In this document: one piece after another, positions 1-9,809 of the stretch
Layout of the letters: every line of letters starts with the position of its first letter
How positions within the stretch are numbered: position 1 is the first letter of the stretch
NCBI GenBank assembly: GCA_947170265.1
Contig: CAMVSV010000016.1
Location: 1 to 56,522, forward strand
Origin: an uncultured Prevotella sp.
GTDB taxonomy: Bacteria > Bacteroidota > Bacteroidia > Bacteroidales > Bacteroidaceae
DNA: 56,522 bases
Direction of reading: 5' to 3'
Notes under the pieces: generated by a model
Told to the model about the DNA's origin: nothing
The model's input: only the letters and a program-made list of their open reading frames with translations
Database searches by the model: none
Translations under genes and position numbers: made by a program

Positions 1-212
1 CGCATCACAGATGCTCATATTCGATGGTGTCGGATTGCAAATCCGACACAACTGAGAGTGAGAAGGAGAGTGAGCAGGATTGTTGAGCTGGATTTGCAAT
101 CCAGCTCCCTTGAATATCAGGATTTGCAATCCGAAATACACTGTACTTACCTTTTTCCCGCATCACAGATGCTCATATTCAATGGTGTCGGATTGCAAAT
201 CCGACACAACTG
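1..212 (+). repeat. Dispersed hairpin-repeat block, left copy
   Basis: The block is a chain of short perfect hairpins. Stems of 10 bp with a 3-nt loop lie at 27-49, 85-107 and 186-208, and a shorter one at about 118-133. All share a GGATT/AATCC inner stem around TGC or GCA. A 5-bp GCATC/GATGC hairpin starts the unit at 2 and again at 160. The same order of hairpins, in the same orientation, recurs at 56235-56450. No transposase is linked to it. It is intergenic and its function is unknown. Confidence 0.8.
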
Positions 213-255
213 CGGGACAAGAAAAACACCCTTTCTGCGTGAATTTTCAATTCCG

Positions 256-434
256 TGAAACAGTTAACAAATGTGAACGAAAATATTCTCCGCACAGTGA
301 GAAAACGAAAGTGCCACTTTCACGTTGCGAAAGAGGCTCTTTTACCTTCCAAAAGAGGCTCTTTTGCACGCTAAAAGAGCCTCTTTTAAAATGCCCCTTT
401 CAAACACTTGATTACCAATGAGTTACAAAGGACA
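256..434 (+). repeat. Palindrome-array repeat, copy 1
   Basis: This copy starts at a GTTAACAA motif. It then carries four successive 13-15-bp near-palindromes: GAAAGTGCCACTTTC and three versions of AAAAGAGGCTCTTTT. It ends near an AGTTACAAAGG motif. Copies 2 (19375-19641) and 3 (36640-36911, inverted) are about 90 percent identical over this core by eye. The distal 26-bp end motif of the other copies appears only in degenerate form here, near 472-494. Confidence 0.85.
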
Positions 435-724
435 AAAATTAAGCTTCACTTAGACCTTAAAAGTTAAAAAGTTTGAACAAATTCTTAAATATTTTACATT
501 TATTAATAAAATGTTTCACGCTATTTTTCATGCAAGACAACACAAGGAGAAAGGGCTGTTTAAAGCAAAAAAATCATGCCAGCAGCAACACCTAAGCCAC
601 GGTTGGTGCCACAAGTAGCAAAAAAAATCCATCTTACTGATTTACAACAAACTATCACTGTTTGCCGTACAAAAGAAAAAAATCGGAGAAAAATCGTCAG
701 AAAAACTATTTTATTATAAAAAAG

Positions 725-756
725 CTTGCATGGTTGAAGAAAAATTATTACATTTG
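725..756 (+). promoter_or_regulatory. Promoter for the large secreted protein
   Basis: A -7 element TACATTTG lies at 749-756, with a weak -33 match (CTTG) 20 bp upstream. It would give a leader of about 170 nt before the start at 936. The rest of 435-935 is AT-rich and shows no credible gene. Confidence 0.5.
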
Positions 757-935
757 CGCACTGAATACACTAACTAAGGTAAAGAGACTTATTTGCGGGG
801 GAGTCAAGCCCTCAGTTACATTGAAAGATTGTTTACAAAATCGCCAATTTAACTAACTAAATATAACACACCAAACATACACAACAGCGCTTGTGCATGG
901 CTAAGCATGGGAATATTTTATTTAATCTTAAAGCA

Positions 936-3900
936 ATGAATAAATTCAAGATCGCAATGATTGTGGCAGCAATGCTGCCTCTTGGAAGCATGGCGCAACC
1001 GGAGAGTGAGCCGGCGGCATTTAATTGTGCCTATGTGGGCAGCATTCAGAGTGCCACCATCAACGGCAGCGGCATGCAAGGTTGGCAAAACTGTGAAGTC
1101 GCCAACGACAATGAAAACTACTATGGAATCAGAGCCAATGGTGGCGTGGGAAGCGGAGGTATGGAATTTGCCTCATCCTGCGACATCTCGGCTATGAGCA
1201 CCCCCTATCTTGTTATGAACATCTGGGCTTCGGCAGCCGACGATATCATGATTTCGCTTACCAAAGCTTACACAGGAGATTGGTCTGCAAAGTATGAATG
1301 GAAGCAGACCCTGAGCCTTGTGTCCGGCTGGAACACCGTGAAGATTGCCATTAACGACATGCTCAAGGAGGCCGACGATGAGTTCAGCAAGGCAAGCATC
1401 AACCAGGTGAACATCAAGGAAATCGACAACGGCGTACAGCTGTGGGTACCCAAGACCAACACCGTGAGGTTCTATGATGCACTGCCTGTGGCACCTGAGA
1501 TCAGCAGAACCGACAGGAAGGTAATCTACAGCACCCGCTACAACAACGAAGGCATGTATGTATGGAGTTCCGGCAAATACCCCAAGCTCACTCCATGGGG
1601 CAACGGAGCAACGGTAGAAGAGGTGAACTATCTCGGAGGCACCGACGGTTTCACGAAAACCGACGTGGCCCATGCCACCAACTTCAACTGGTTTGGTCTT
1701 GAGGTGAAGAGATGGGACAACGCTGATGTTGACGCCACCGTAGACGTGTCAGGCTACGACCATATACACTTCGACTACTACACCACCACCAGCGGTACCT
1801 TCCGCATGACACCCATCACCAACGACGGCACCACCAAATGCGACATGTCGCAGAAGGCTGGCTCCAACGATGTGACAGTACAAGCCACCAACAAATGGTG
1901 CGGTGCCGACATCGACCTCACCATGGAGCCTTTCGCCTCTGCCAACGGCTTCGACCTCTCTAACCTGAGTCAGATAGCATTCAACTATGGCGGTGGCAGC
2001 AGGGAGATATACATTGACAATATATATATGTATAAGAACCGCTCGACGCAGACACATGACGACAATGACGGCAACGGCATTAACTGGAGCAAGACCGACT
2101 GCTACTACAAGAACATCGTATGGCAGAAATACAACGATACGGCTCACAGCAATCCTGACGGCTATGCCTCAGTGACGCACGACCTCAACAACCTCAACTT
2201 CTTCGAGACAGGACCAAATGCCATGAACGGCAACGAGCATGTGCAGTGGCTCATGGAGCTGAAAGACGACATCGTGGTTTCCGACGTGGAGCTCATCTGG
2301 AGCAACGGCTTCCCGAAGAACTACAGCGTGTATGCCTTCGACAGCTACCCCGTGGTTGACGGCAACGTAGACCTGAGCACCGGCACCAAGCTGTTTGAGA
2401 TTACCGACAAGATTCTCACCTATGAGCCTTACTTCGAGACACAGAGCAACCTGCAAGAGAAGAAAAGCACCACATCGCGCTATCTGCTCGTAGACATGAC
2501 AGCCCGCGGCGAGACTGACATCTTCGGATACAAACTCGCAGAAGCACATGTGGGCGCATACGATGACAGCTACGACACTCCCCACCACCTCGGCATTCCC
2601 GACTATGTTATCGTGACGGAGACCGAACAGGAACTTGACGTGACAGTGCGCAACGAGCGCAATGCCATAATCAACGGATACACAGTGAACGAAACTGCGC
2701 TGAAGACATCATGGACCAGTCCACAGCTCAAAAAGCTGAACAACTCGGAGACAACGGTGCTGGCTACCTCAACAGGTACATATTATGTGAACATTACAGG
2801 TGAAGCTGTGCGCGCCAACGGAGACATCATTGCACTGAACGGTGCAGAGAACACCGGCGTTGGTAAAATCACCGTAAACAAGAACTGGATTGAGAACGGA
2901 GCTGTGGAGAGCCTCGTGCAGTATGCCTACAACAACAACAAAGGAAACCTTGCCAGCGTGTTCAAGGCAAGCTACACACAAAACGGCTATAACCCATGGC
3001 TCGCCGGCGACAGCAATGAAGCCGACGACGACATCAGCAGCCGCTGGTCGAGCTTCCACGGATGGTATGATTACGAATCTGCCGAGACGCGTAAGACGAA
3101 CAACTCCAACCAGTATTGGATGGTGGACCTTGGACAGGAATATGAGATTACCAACATGGAGATTATCTGGGAACGCGCCTATGCTCCCGAATACAAGGTG
3201 TTTGGCTTCACTTCCGAGCCCTCAGCAGAAAACCTCAACAAGAGCTACCAAGAGTTCAGCAACGACTATACGGCAAACGAGCTCGTGTATGAAGGCACCA
3301 ACGAGGTGGAAGACGTGAAGATGTATCCCTTGCACGACGAACACACCACACTGAGTGCCTCGGGAGCCATCAGGGAGAACAACCGCACCCGCTACTTGGT
3401 GATAAAGATGAACGAGCCTGCACCGCAGAGCGGTGACTTCTATGGCTTCAGTCTCTGGGAAGTGTATGCCTGGGGTGCCGACCACACCATCACCGACAAC
3501 GTGAACAAGCTCAAAGCCGACAACACGTCGGTGAAGGCAGGACAGGAACAGCCGCTCAACGTCACTGCATTCAAGGAAGGCGACGAAGAACACTACAGCG
3601 AGGACAACTGGTTCCCGGTGACCTTCGGAGTGAGCGAGGACGGCTTCAGCGTATACAGTGAGAAGGTTACCGACGAAGAGACCGGCACCGAGCTTGAGCG
3701 CTTCTATATATACAGAGGTTCTGGAGCTACCAGCAAACCATCCGACGACGTGCTCGTGGCAACCATCACCGACAACAACAACGGTACCTACGGTATTATG
3801 GCAAACAGCCGAGGATGGGACCAAAGCAACGGACTGTATGACACCGAGAGCGGAACGTTCAAGTCGTTCACCATAACCATGAGCTCTACCAACACCCTCG

Positions 3901-5144
3901 ACGCTCCCATCAACGGAGAATTCGAGCTCGTGATATACAAGGAGCCCATGCAGCTGCTCACCGACGGCACCAGCACCAACGAACGTCAGGTGTATGACAA
4001 TGGATATTTCTCTGCCGACGTGCTGAAAAACAACGTCAACGCTGCAACGGTGAGCATTGACCTGAGAAACGTGGACTTCACCACCGACAACGCCGGCAAC
4101 GCACTGGGCAACGTGACCATTGCCGCTCCGCACACCATAAAGAGCAACAACGGCACACAGCTCAACCCCAACACCATCATCTATACCGATGAGACAAGCA
4201 TCAGCGGCGGCAACCTCGCAATGAAGCAAGCCGACGGTACATGGCTCGTGCAGACACTCCGCATCTTTGACGGATGGGATTGGAGCCCAATCACCACCGA
4301 GGGTGGAATGATTGCCGAGAACGCAATGTTCTACACAAGTCTGAAGGCGGGCTACTACTCGTTCCTGTGCCTGCCCTTCGTGCCAGACCCAGAGACACTC
4401 TCATCGAAAGACGTGACACTCTACAAACCCACAAAATACTATGCCTCACGCCAGGCTGTGAAGATTGACGAGCTCACCAGTGCCGACTTCAGCTCGGGCT
4501 TCGAAGGAAAGCCATACATCGTGAGCACCACCAACGAGAACCTCTACAAGGCTAACGGCTATGGCGTGGCATTCAAGAGCAACGGCAGAGTATCGGTGCC
4601 CTACTTCCCACAGGTGACAAAGCTGGGAGATGCAACAATCATTCCTACCTACACCCGTGAGAACCTCTCTGACATTGCCAATGGCGACACGCAGAACGAT
4701 TACTTCCTCTACAGCATCAAGTATGACCAGTTTCTTGAGCTTGGCAACGAGAAACTCGCTGAAGACTTCTACAACAGCGAAGAAGCCACGTTGAGCACAA
4801 CAGAGGTGATGCCGTTCTACTCGTACATAACACTGCCCAAAGGCAACGGCAGCGCAAAGGTGACAGCCCTGGGCTTCACATTCGAAGACTTCATAGAGGA
4901 AGATGTTGCTGACGACAGCAACGACGACAGCAACATTGGTGGCGAGGATGCAGGAGAGACCATCTCCGACATCGTGGAGACAGGCATAGCCGGCATCTCT
5001 GCACTCATGGAGCAAGGCAGAGTGAAGGTCTACGACATGCAGGGACGCCTCGTGAGCAACCTGCAGGGCGCACAGCCGTCGCAGGGCTTCTATATCATCA
5101 AGGCCAACAACGGCACCACAAAAAAGGTTTACATCAGGAAATAA
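936..5144 (+). CDS. Large secreted discoidin-type (F5/8C-like) protein with C-terminal sorting tail
   Basis: This is a secreted or cell-surface protein of 1402 residues, probably binding carbohydrate. The ATG at 936 is preferred over the upstream start at 891 because it gives a normal signal peptide beginning MNKFKIAMIVAAMLPLG. At least two discoidin/F5-8C-like modules can be read, each with a phrase such as QYWMVDLGQEYEITNMEIIW and ending in an RYLVIKM...GFSLWEVYAWG-like strand. An earlier jelly-roll-like region precedes them. An acidic linker (DDSNDDSN) leads to a C-terminal tail with VKVYDMQGRLV and a basic end, like type IX secretion type A sorting domains. No catalytic domain was recognised. 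The next gene starts 18 nt downstream and is probably co-transcribed. Confidence 0.8.
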   Translation: MNKFKIAMIVAAMLPLGSMAQPESEPAAFNCAYVGSIQSATINGSGMQGWQNCEVANDNENYYGIRANGGVGSGGMEFASSCDISAMSTPYLVMNIWASAADDIMISLTKAYTGDWSAKYEWKQTLSLVSGWNTVKIAINDMLKEADDEFSKASINQVNIKEIDNGVQLWVPKTNTVRFYDALPVAPEISRTDRKVIYSTRYNNEGMYVWSSGKYPKLTPWGNGATVEEVNYLGGTDGFTKTDVAHATNFNWFGLEVKRWDNADVDATVDVSGYDHIHFDYYTTTSGTFRMTPITNDGTTKCDMSQKAGSNDVTVQATNKWCGADIDLTMEPFASANGFDLSNLSQIAFNYGGGSREIYIDNIYMYKNRSTQTHDDNDGNGINWSKTDCYYKNIVWQKYNDTAHSNPDGYASVTHDLNNLNFFETGPNAMNGNEHVQWLMELKDDIVVSDVELIWSNGFPKNYSVYAFDSYPVVDGNVDLSTGTKLFEITDKILTYEPYFETQSNLQEKKSTTSRYLLVDMTARGETDIFGYKLAEAHVGAYDDSYDTPHHLGIPDYVIVTETEQELDVTVRNERNAIINGYTVNETALKTSWTSPQLKKLNNSETTVLATSTGTYYVNITGEAVRANGDIIALNGAENTGVGKITVNKNWIENGAVESLVQYAYNNNKGNLASVFKASYTQNGYNPWLAGDSNEADDDISSRWSSFHGWYDYESAETRKTNNSNQYWMVDLGQEYEITNMEIIWERAYAPEYKVFGFTSEPSAENLNKSYQEFSNDYTANELVYEGTNEVEDVKMYPLHDEHTTLSASGAIRENNRTRYLVIKMNEPAPQSGDFYGFSLWEVYAWGADHTITDNVNKLKADNTSVKAGQEQPLNVTAFKEGDEEHYSEDNWFPVTFGVSEDGFSVYSEKVTDEETGTELERFYIYRGSGATSKPSDDVLVATITDNNNGTYGIMANSRGWDQSNGLYDTESGTFKSFTITMSSTNTLDAPINGEFELVIYKEPMQLLTDGTSTNERQVYDNGYFSADVLKNNVNAATVSIDLRNVDFTTDNAGNALGNVTIAAPHTIKSNNGTQLNPNTIIYTDETSISGGNLAMKQADGTWLVQTLRIFDGWDWSPITTEGGMIAENAMFYTSLKAGYYSFLCLPFVPDPETLSSKDVTLYKPTKYYASRQAVKIDELTSADFSSGFEGKPYIVSTTNENLYKANGYGVAFKSNGRVSVPYFPQVTKLGDATIIPTYTRENLSDIANGDTQNDYFLYSIKYDQFLELGNEKLAEDFYNSEEATLSTTEVMPFYSYITLPKGNGSAKVTALGFTFEDFIEEDVADDSNDDSNIGGEDAGETISDIVETGIAGISALMEQGRVKVYDMQGRLVSNLQGAQPSQGFYIIKANNGTTKKVYIRK

Positions 5145-5162
5145 CAAGGAAATACTGCTAAA

Positions 5163-5360
5163 ATGAAACGATATAATAAACCTACGACTGAGATCATTTC
5201 CGGAAGGATAGAAAGAATTCTCAGCGCTTCATTAGGTGGAGGTAACAACAACACAGGTGAAGGTACGGGTCACGGCGGTGGCAGCGACTTCGAAGGCATT
5301 GACGATCTGGCCAAGGAAGAGGCTATAACCGACTTCAGTTACTCTGTGTGGGACGATTAA
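5163..5360 (+). CDS. 65-residue Gly-rich peptide, function unknown
   Basis: This short gene begins MKRYNKPTTEIISGRIERIL, continues with a Gly/Asn-rich middle (GGGNNN, GHGGGS) and ends in an acidic, aromatic tail (SYSVWDD). There is no signal peptide or membrane segment. It starts 18 nt after the large surface protein and is followed by a strong terminator, so the two probably form one transcript. The shape (basic conserved head, small-residue stretch, acidic tail) resembles short peptides I have seen next to surface proteins in Prevotella and Bacteroides. No function is known to me. A precursor-peptide role is only a guess. Confidence 0.7.
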   Translation: MKRYNKPTTEIISGRIERILSASLGGGNNNTGEGTGHGGGSDFEGIDDLAKEEAITDFSYSVWDD

Positions 5361-5424
5361 GGAGCTTCGCAGAAAGGCGCGAAGCTAAAGAGAAAAGGAT
5401 AAGGATAATTACAAGAACAACAAG

Positions 5425-5463
5425 AAAAGAGCTGCCTGCATTGGATTGCAGGCAGCTCTTTTA
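5425..5463. terminator. Bidirectional terminator between convergent genes
   Basis: A 16-bp perfect stem (AAAAGAGCTGCCTGCA and its complement) with a 6-nt loop has T-runs on both strands. It serves the peptide gene on the plus strand and the RNase H/argS unit on the minus strand. Confidence 0.9.
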
Positions 5464-5484
5464 TTATGCCTTGGTGTCATTGGA

Positions 5485-5946
5485 TTACTTTCTTCCGAAG
5501 TCGGCGGGTATCTCTCCCCAACGCACGGTGTCCCACTTCTCTATCCTCGTGGTGACGTTGTGGGAGCGAAGCCATAGGTTGGCGCGCGCTATAATCTCAT
5601 GGAGCTTCTCGGTGTTGGCATTGCGCTCAAGCTTCGTGCGGCACTGTTTCTTCTTCACCCACAGCATGGCGTTGACGGAGTCGCTGTAGATAATCTTGTC
5701 GGTTATGCCCTGCTTGTCCATGAGAGCAAGAGCATGGACGATGGCAAGAAACTCACCGATGTTGTTGGTGCCGTGCATGGGACCGAAATGGAACACCTGG
5801 GCACCGGTAGCGAGGTCCACGCAGCGATACTCCATAGGTCCGGGGTTGCCTGAGCATGCGGCATCCACAGCCCACGCGTTGGCGCTCACCTCCATGGGCA
5901 GCGGCAACACCGTGTCGTGGCGATAGTCGGGTGGGGACTGTAGCAC
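5485..5946 (-). CDS. Ribonuclease H family protein
   Basis: This is a 153-residue RNase H fold, expected to cut the RNA strand of RNA-DNA hybrids. The catalytic acids are visible: D28 in AVDAACSGNPG, E65 in NIGEFLAI, D89 in YSDS and D149 in GEIPADFGRK. Many Bacteroidota RNases HI carry an N-terminal hybrid-binding domain; it is absent here, so only the catalytic domain is encoded. The gene starts 20 nt after the argS stop on the same strand and is probably co-transcribed with it. Confidence 0.88.
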   Translation of the reverse strand: MLQSPPDYRHDTVLPLPMEVSANAWAVDAACSGNPGPMEYRCVDLATGAQVFHFGPMHGTNNIGEFLAIVHALALMDKQGITDKIIYSDSVNAMLWVKKKQCRTKLERNANTEKLHEIIARANLWLRSHNVTTRIEKWDTVRWGEIPADFGRK

Positions 5947-5966
5947 TTGCTTTGCAATATTAAATG

Positions 5967-7790
5967 TTACATTCTCTCCGGCACTTCTATTCCGAGCAGT
6001 GCCATGCCGTTCTTTATTGTCTTGGCAACGTTCTTTGCCAGGAGCAGGCGGAAGAGCTTCTGCTCATGGCTGTCGGCATTGAGTATGGAGTAGTCGTGGT
6101 AGAACTGGTTGAACTGTTTGGTGAGCTCATAGCAGTAGTTGGCAATGCCGCTGGGCGAATAGTCCTTGCCAGCCTGTTCCACGGCAGCGCCGAAGTCGGA
6201 GAGCTTCTGAATGAGGTCGGTCTCCTTAGCGTTTATCTCCACGTTGCCGTCGAGGGCTTCGGTGCTTATGTCTATGCCTTCAGCCTCTGCCTTGCGGAGT
6301 ATGGAGCGTATGCGGGCGTGGGTATACTGTATGAATGGTCCGGTGTTGCCGTTGAAGTCGATGCTCTCCTCGGGGTTGAAGAGCATGTTCTTACGTGCGT
6401 CGACCTTGAGAATGAAGTATTTCAGTGCTCCCATGCCCACTATGCGTGCAATGTCGCGTTTTTCCTCGTCGCTGATGCCCTCGAGCTTGTTCACCTTGTC
6501 TTCGCTGAGTTGCTGTGCATCGGCAATCATCGAGGCTATGAGGTCGTCGGCATCTACTACGGTGCCTTCGCGGCTCTTCATCTTTCCGTTGGGAAGCTCC
6601 ACCATACCGTAGGAGAAGTGTACGAGTTCCTTGCCCCACTTGAAGCCCAGGCGGTCGAGCAGGATGCTGAGCACCTGGAAGTGATAGTTCTGTTCGTTGC
6701 CCACGACGTAAATCATCTTGTCGATGGGGAAGTCGCGGAAACGCATGTCGGCGGTGCCTATGTCCTGAGTCATATACACGCTGGTGCCGTCGGAACGGAG
6801 CAGCAGCTTCTGGTCGAGTCCGTCGGCGGCGAGGTCTGCCCACACGCTGCCGTCGTCCTTGCGGAAGAAGAGCCCTTTCTTGAGTCCCTCCTCCACCTTC
6901 TTCTTACCTTCGAGATATGTGTCTGACTCGTAGTATATCTTGTCGAAGCCCACACCGAGAGCTTTGTAGGTCTCGTCGAAGCCGGCATACACCCATTCGT
7001 TCATCATCTTCCACAAGGCACGCACCTCTGGGTCGCCCTGTTCCCACTTCACGAGCATCTCATGGGCTTCCACGATGAGTGGCGACTCGTTCTTGGCGCG
7101 CTCCTCAGCAGCCTCCTCGTCCATGCCCTCGGCAATGAACTTGGTCTTCAGCGTCTTCACCTCCTCGCGGTAGTGCTTGTCAAACGCAACATAGTAGTCG
7201 CCTATGAGGTGGTCGCCTTTCTTGCCAGTGGTCTCGGGTGTCTCGCCGTTGCCCCACTTCTGCCATGCGAGCATTGACTTGCAGATGTGTATTCCACGGT
7301 CGTTCACGATGTTTGTCTTCACCACCTTGCAGCCGTTGGCTTGCATTATCTGTGCCAGCGACCAACCGAGCAGGTTGTTTCTCACATGTCCGAGGTGCAG
7401 CGGCTTGTTGGTGTTGGGCGACGAATATTCAATCATCACCAGCGGGGCATCGCTTGCGGCAGCCTTGTAGCCCCACTGCGGGTCGGCATTGATGGTGCTG
7501 AGCAGCGAGAGCCATGCCTTTGGCGACACCACGAGGTTGAGGAAGCCCTTCACCACGTTGTAGTCAGCCACCGCCGGGCAGTTGTCCTTGAGATATGCAC
7601 CGATGTCCTGTGCGGTGTCTTCTGGTTTCTTCTTCGAGATGCGCAGCAGTGGGAACACCACGAGTGTGAGGTGACCTTCGAAATCGCTGCGTGTCTTCTG
7701 CAACTGAATCATCTTTGCAGGCACATCCTGCTGGTATAGCTCTTTTACTGCGGCAATGGTGCCGTCGCTTATCAATGCTTCTATATTCAT
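5967..7790 (-). CDS. argS: Arginine--tRNA ligase
   Basis: This class I synthetase charges tRNA-Arg. Its 607 residues match the usual length. The N-terminal additional domain is followed by the HIGH-type motif HLGH (132-135) in an SSPNTNKPLHLGH context typical of ArgRS. A KMSKS-like motif KMKSR lies at 403-407. The C-terminal anticodon-binding helices end in GIEVPERM. A -7 element TACTTTTG lies about 120 nt upstream at 7908-7915. The gene leads the argS-RNase H unit. Confidence 0.97.
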   Translation of the reverse strand: MNIEALISDGTIAAVKELYQQDVPAKMIQLQKTRSDFEGHLTLVVFPLLRISKKKPEDTAQDIGAYLKDNCPAVADYNVVKGFLNLVVSPKAWLSLLSTINADPQWGYKAAASDAPLVMIEYSSPNTNKPLHLGHVRNNLLGWSLAQIMQANGCKVVKTNIVNDRGIHICKSMLAWQKWGNGETPETTGKKGDHLIGDYYVAFDKHYREEVKTLKTKFIAEGMDEEAAEERAKNESPLIVEAHEMLVKWEQGDPEVRALWKMMNEWVYAGFDETYKALGVGFDKIYYESDTYLEGKKKVEEGLKKGLFFRKDDGSVWADLAADGLDQKLLLRSDGTSVYMTQDIGTADMRFRDFPIDKMIYVVGNEQNYHFQVLSILLDRLGFKWGKELVHFSYGMVELPNGKMKSREGTVVDADDLIASMIADAQQLSEDKVNKLEGISDEEKRDIARIVGMGALKYFILKVDARKNMLFNPEESIDFNGNTGPFIQYTHARIRSILRKAEAEGIDISTEALDGNVEINAKETDLIQKLSDFGAAVEQAGKDYSPSGIANYCYELTKQFNQFYHDYSILNADSHEQKLFRLLLAKNVAKTIKNGMALLGIEVPERM

Positions 7791-7907
7791 GACATATAAT
7801 GCTTAATTCTCTATTTCCGGTGTTTGAAGCTGAATTTCTATGCTCTATTCTCCTGTTTACTATTTACTGACAAAAGCCTTTTGCACTTGTTGATAGTAAT
7901 TCAGCTG

Positions 7908-7915
7908 CAAAAGTA
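7908..7915 (-). promoter_or_regulatory. -7 promoter element of argS
   Basis: TACTTTTG reads on the minus strand. No convincing -33 TTTG is found at the usual spacing. Confidence 0.5.
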
Positions 7916-8002
7916 GTAAAAAAAAACCAAACATTATGATTTACAAGTAAGATTGTGGTTGACACAAAGTGGTCAACCTCATGCAGCCGGCACATACAGG
8001 CA

Positions 8003-8043
8003 CAAACAAAAAGAAGCTCCGCTGCTCAAGGGTCAGCGGAGCC
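8003..8043 (-). terminator. Terminator of the GH16 gene
   Basis: On the minus strand a GCTCCGCTG/CAGCGGAGC stem is followed by a T-rich run (TTCTTTTTGTTTG). It lies 27 nt after the GH16 stop codon. Confidence 0.85.
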
Positions 8044-8069
8044 TCAATCAAGGAAATCGAAAAATCATA

Positions 8070-9200
8070 TCATTTCTTTTGGAATACACGAACGTAGTCT
8101 ACCTCCATCACTGCAGGCAGGGCACCATCGTCAACGCCATTATAGCCACCCCAGTCGCCACCCCAGGCAAGGTTGAGGATAACATAGAAAGGAGCGTCGT
8201 AGGGCCAGTCGTCGCGACCGAGACCGCGGTTCTCATATTCGAGCTGCACATTGCCGTCAACATAGGTGGTAATCTTGTCTTGGCGCCACTCTATGCCGTA
8301 TACATGGAAGTCGTCTTCTGCTCCCTCGCAATACATCTCGTGGGTCACCTGTGTGTTGTTGCTATGCACATGGGCATTGGCATGGAGGCTCGACGACACA
8401 TAGTTGGGATTTACTCCCACCTCTTCCATGATGTCGATCTCGCCATCGGCAGGCCAAGACTTGAAGTTCACGGGCATCATCCAGAATGCAGGCCATGTGC
8501 CCTTACCCTTGGGCAGCTTTATCTTTGCCTCAATGTAACCGTAGGTCCAGCCCTGCTTTACATTGCCATAGATACGGCCGGAGTACACCTTGCCGTTCTC
8601 CTTGAAGCACTTTATGCGGAGCTTGCCACCGCTGATGTCGGTAACACGGCGACCGTCGGGAGTCTCACCGTCAACATAGTTCTGGAGCTCGTGGTTCACC
8701 CAGCCGGCGTTAGCCACCTGGTGGGTCCACTTGTTGGGATCGGGCACGGAGCCGCTCTTGAACTCGTCGTTCCATACGAGCGAGTATCCGGGAAGGGGAC
8801 AGATGATGGCATTGGGGTCGGGCACTCCGTCGCCACCGTCTTGCGTCACTGTGACATAGGCACGCGCTGAGCCGCACATGAAGGTGATGGTGCCTTCGCG
8901 AGCGTCAAACTGTCCGTTCTTCTGCACGCTGATGGTCACGTTTGTCGATGCCGATGTGGAGTTTTTCGGACTGAGCGTTATCCAGTCCACATCGCTTGTG
9001 GCAGCCCACTCATGGTTAGCTTCCACGGTGATGGTTTTCTGTCCTGCCTCACCGCTGAAGCTCAGGCTTTCTTCGCTGATTTTTATGCTTGCGGTTGAGC
9101 CGTTGTTACCTCCTCCGTCGGAGGTCTCGTCGTCGTCACCTCCACATGCTGTCAATGCCAGAGGCAAAAACAGCGAGAATAAGAAAAATAGTCTCTTCAT
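8070..9200 (-). CDS. GH16 endo-beta-glucanase lipoprotein with BACON domain
   Basis: This predicted surface lipoprotein of 376 residues hydrolyses beta-1,3- or beta-1,3-1,4-glucan. The signal peptide ends in a lipobox with Cys19, followed by an acidic GGDDDE stretch typical of surface-exported lipoproteins. A BACON domain spans about 38-122. The GH16 catalytic domain spans about 135-376 with the ExDxxE signature at E254, D256 and E259 (GEIDIMEE). It lies downstream of susCD and a glycan-binding lipoprotein, separated from them by two toxin cassettes. That context supports laminarin-like or mixed-linkage glucan use. The exact linkage cannot be told from sequence by eye. Confidence 0.92.
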   Translation of the reverse strand: MKRLFFLFSLFLPLALTACGGDDDETSDGGGNNGSTASIKISEESLSFSGEAGQKTITVEANHEWAATSDVDWITLSPKNSTSASTNVTISVQKNGQFDAREGTITFMCGSARAYVTVTQDGGDGVPDPNAIICPLPGYSLVWNDEFKSGSVPDPNKWTHQVANAGWVNHELQNYVDGETPDGRRVTDISGGKLRIKCFKENGKVYSGRIYGNVKQGWTYGYIEAKIKLPKGKGTWPAFWMMPVNFKSWPADGEIDIMEEVGVNPNYVSSSLHANAHVHSNNTQVTHEMYCEGAEDDFHVYGIEWRQDKITTYVDGNVQLEYENRGLGRDDWPYDAPFYVILNLAWGGDWGGYNGVDDGALPAVMEVDYVRVFQKK

Positions 9201-9327
9201 AAAATGTTTTTAATATTACTGAATTATTTAATGTGAATAGTCATTATTCATGCCCTTGGTTAATACAAATAACACCTCGAAAATCCTCTCCGAGAAGCCA
9301 TATAGGTAGTTAGTCATTATTCCTCTA

Positions 9328-9352
9328 CAAATTTAAGCAATTATATTCAATC
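9328..9352. repeat. 25-bp direct repeat closing toxin cassette 2
   Basis: These 25 bp are identical to 10719-10743, and similarity continues more weakly for about 20 bp on the higher-coordinate side. The repeat lies 25 nt past the stop of the membrane immunity gene. The remaining intergenic DNA up to the GH16 start (9201-9327) has no visible gene. Confidence 0.9.
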
Positions 9353-9377
9353 TATGAAATTTTCTTGTTCAAATCCT

Positions 9378-9809
9378 TCACCATGTATAATTTCGAATCC
9401 TTCTTATGAATAGCAAAATGATTAAGACAAAAAAGTAGGTATAAATTAGCACATACCCATCTCTTAAAAACCATTTCATCGTCAACGTTCCCTCATGTTC
9501 GACATACAAATAATTCAACGGAATCATCCCTCTCAGGAGGAAAAGCAAAGAGAATAGAGTCAGGAATAATATTGACTCAAAAAAAACCCATTTCGTTTCA
9601 AGAATATCTGTAAAAATACTCAAGAGTTTCAAGCACACTAAGAGAATTGTATTAATCGGGGCAAAAAGGGACATTGAGAAAAAAGTCCATATCCCGACAT
9701 TGTAAGTAAACTGAAAAGAGTCGCCTATCAATTGACATACTACTATAACAGCCACAAAAATGAAATATGCTTTTAATGCATTATAAGGTAATGTTCCAAT
9801 CATTTTCAA
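9378..9809 (-). CDS. Small integral membrane protein, candidate immunity protein
   Basis: This 143-residue protein has four likely transmembrane segments, for example ALKAYFIFVAVIVV near the N-terminus and IYTYFFVLIILLFI near the C-terminus. Its start overlaps the stop of the upstream toxin-tip gene by 4 nt (ATGA), the usual toxin-immunity coupling. The sequence is AT-rich compared with the neighbouring sus genes. I recognise no family. The immunity role is inferred from position only. Confidence 0.72.
   Translation of the reverse strand: MKMIGTLPYNALKAYFIFVAVIVVCQLIGDSFQFTYNVGIWTFFSMSLFAPINTILLVCLKLLSIFTDILETKWVFFESILFLTLFSLLFLLRGMIPLNYLYVEHEGTLTMKWFLRDGYVLIYTYFFVLIILLFIRRIRNYTW

Noticed and set aside
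1..421. Short plus-strand genes at the window start
   Set aside because: They consist entirely of the dispersed hairpin and palindrome repeats translated by chance.
5964..6926. Long plus-strand open frame opposite argS
   Set aside because: It is the reverse strand of argS, whose conserved motifs fix the true coding strand. Composition is Val/Leu/His-rich as expected for such a shadow.
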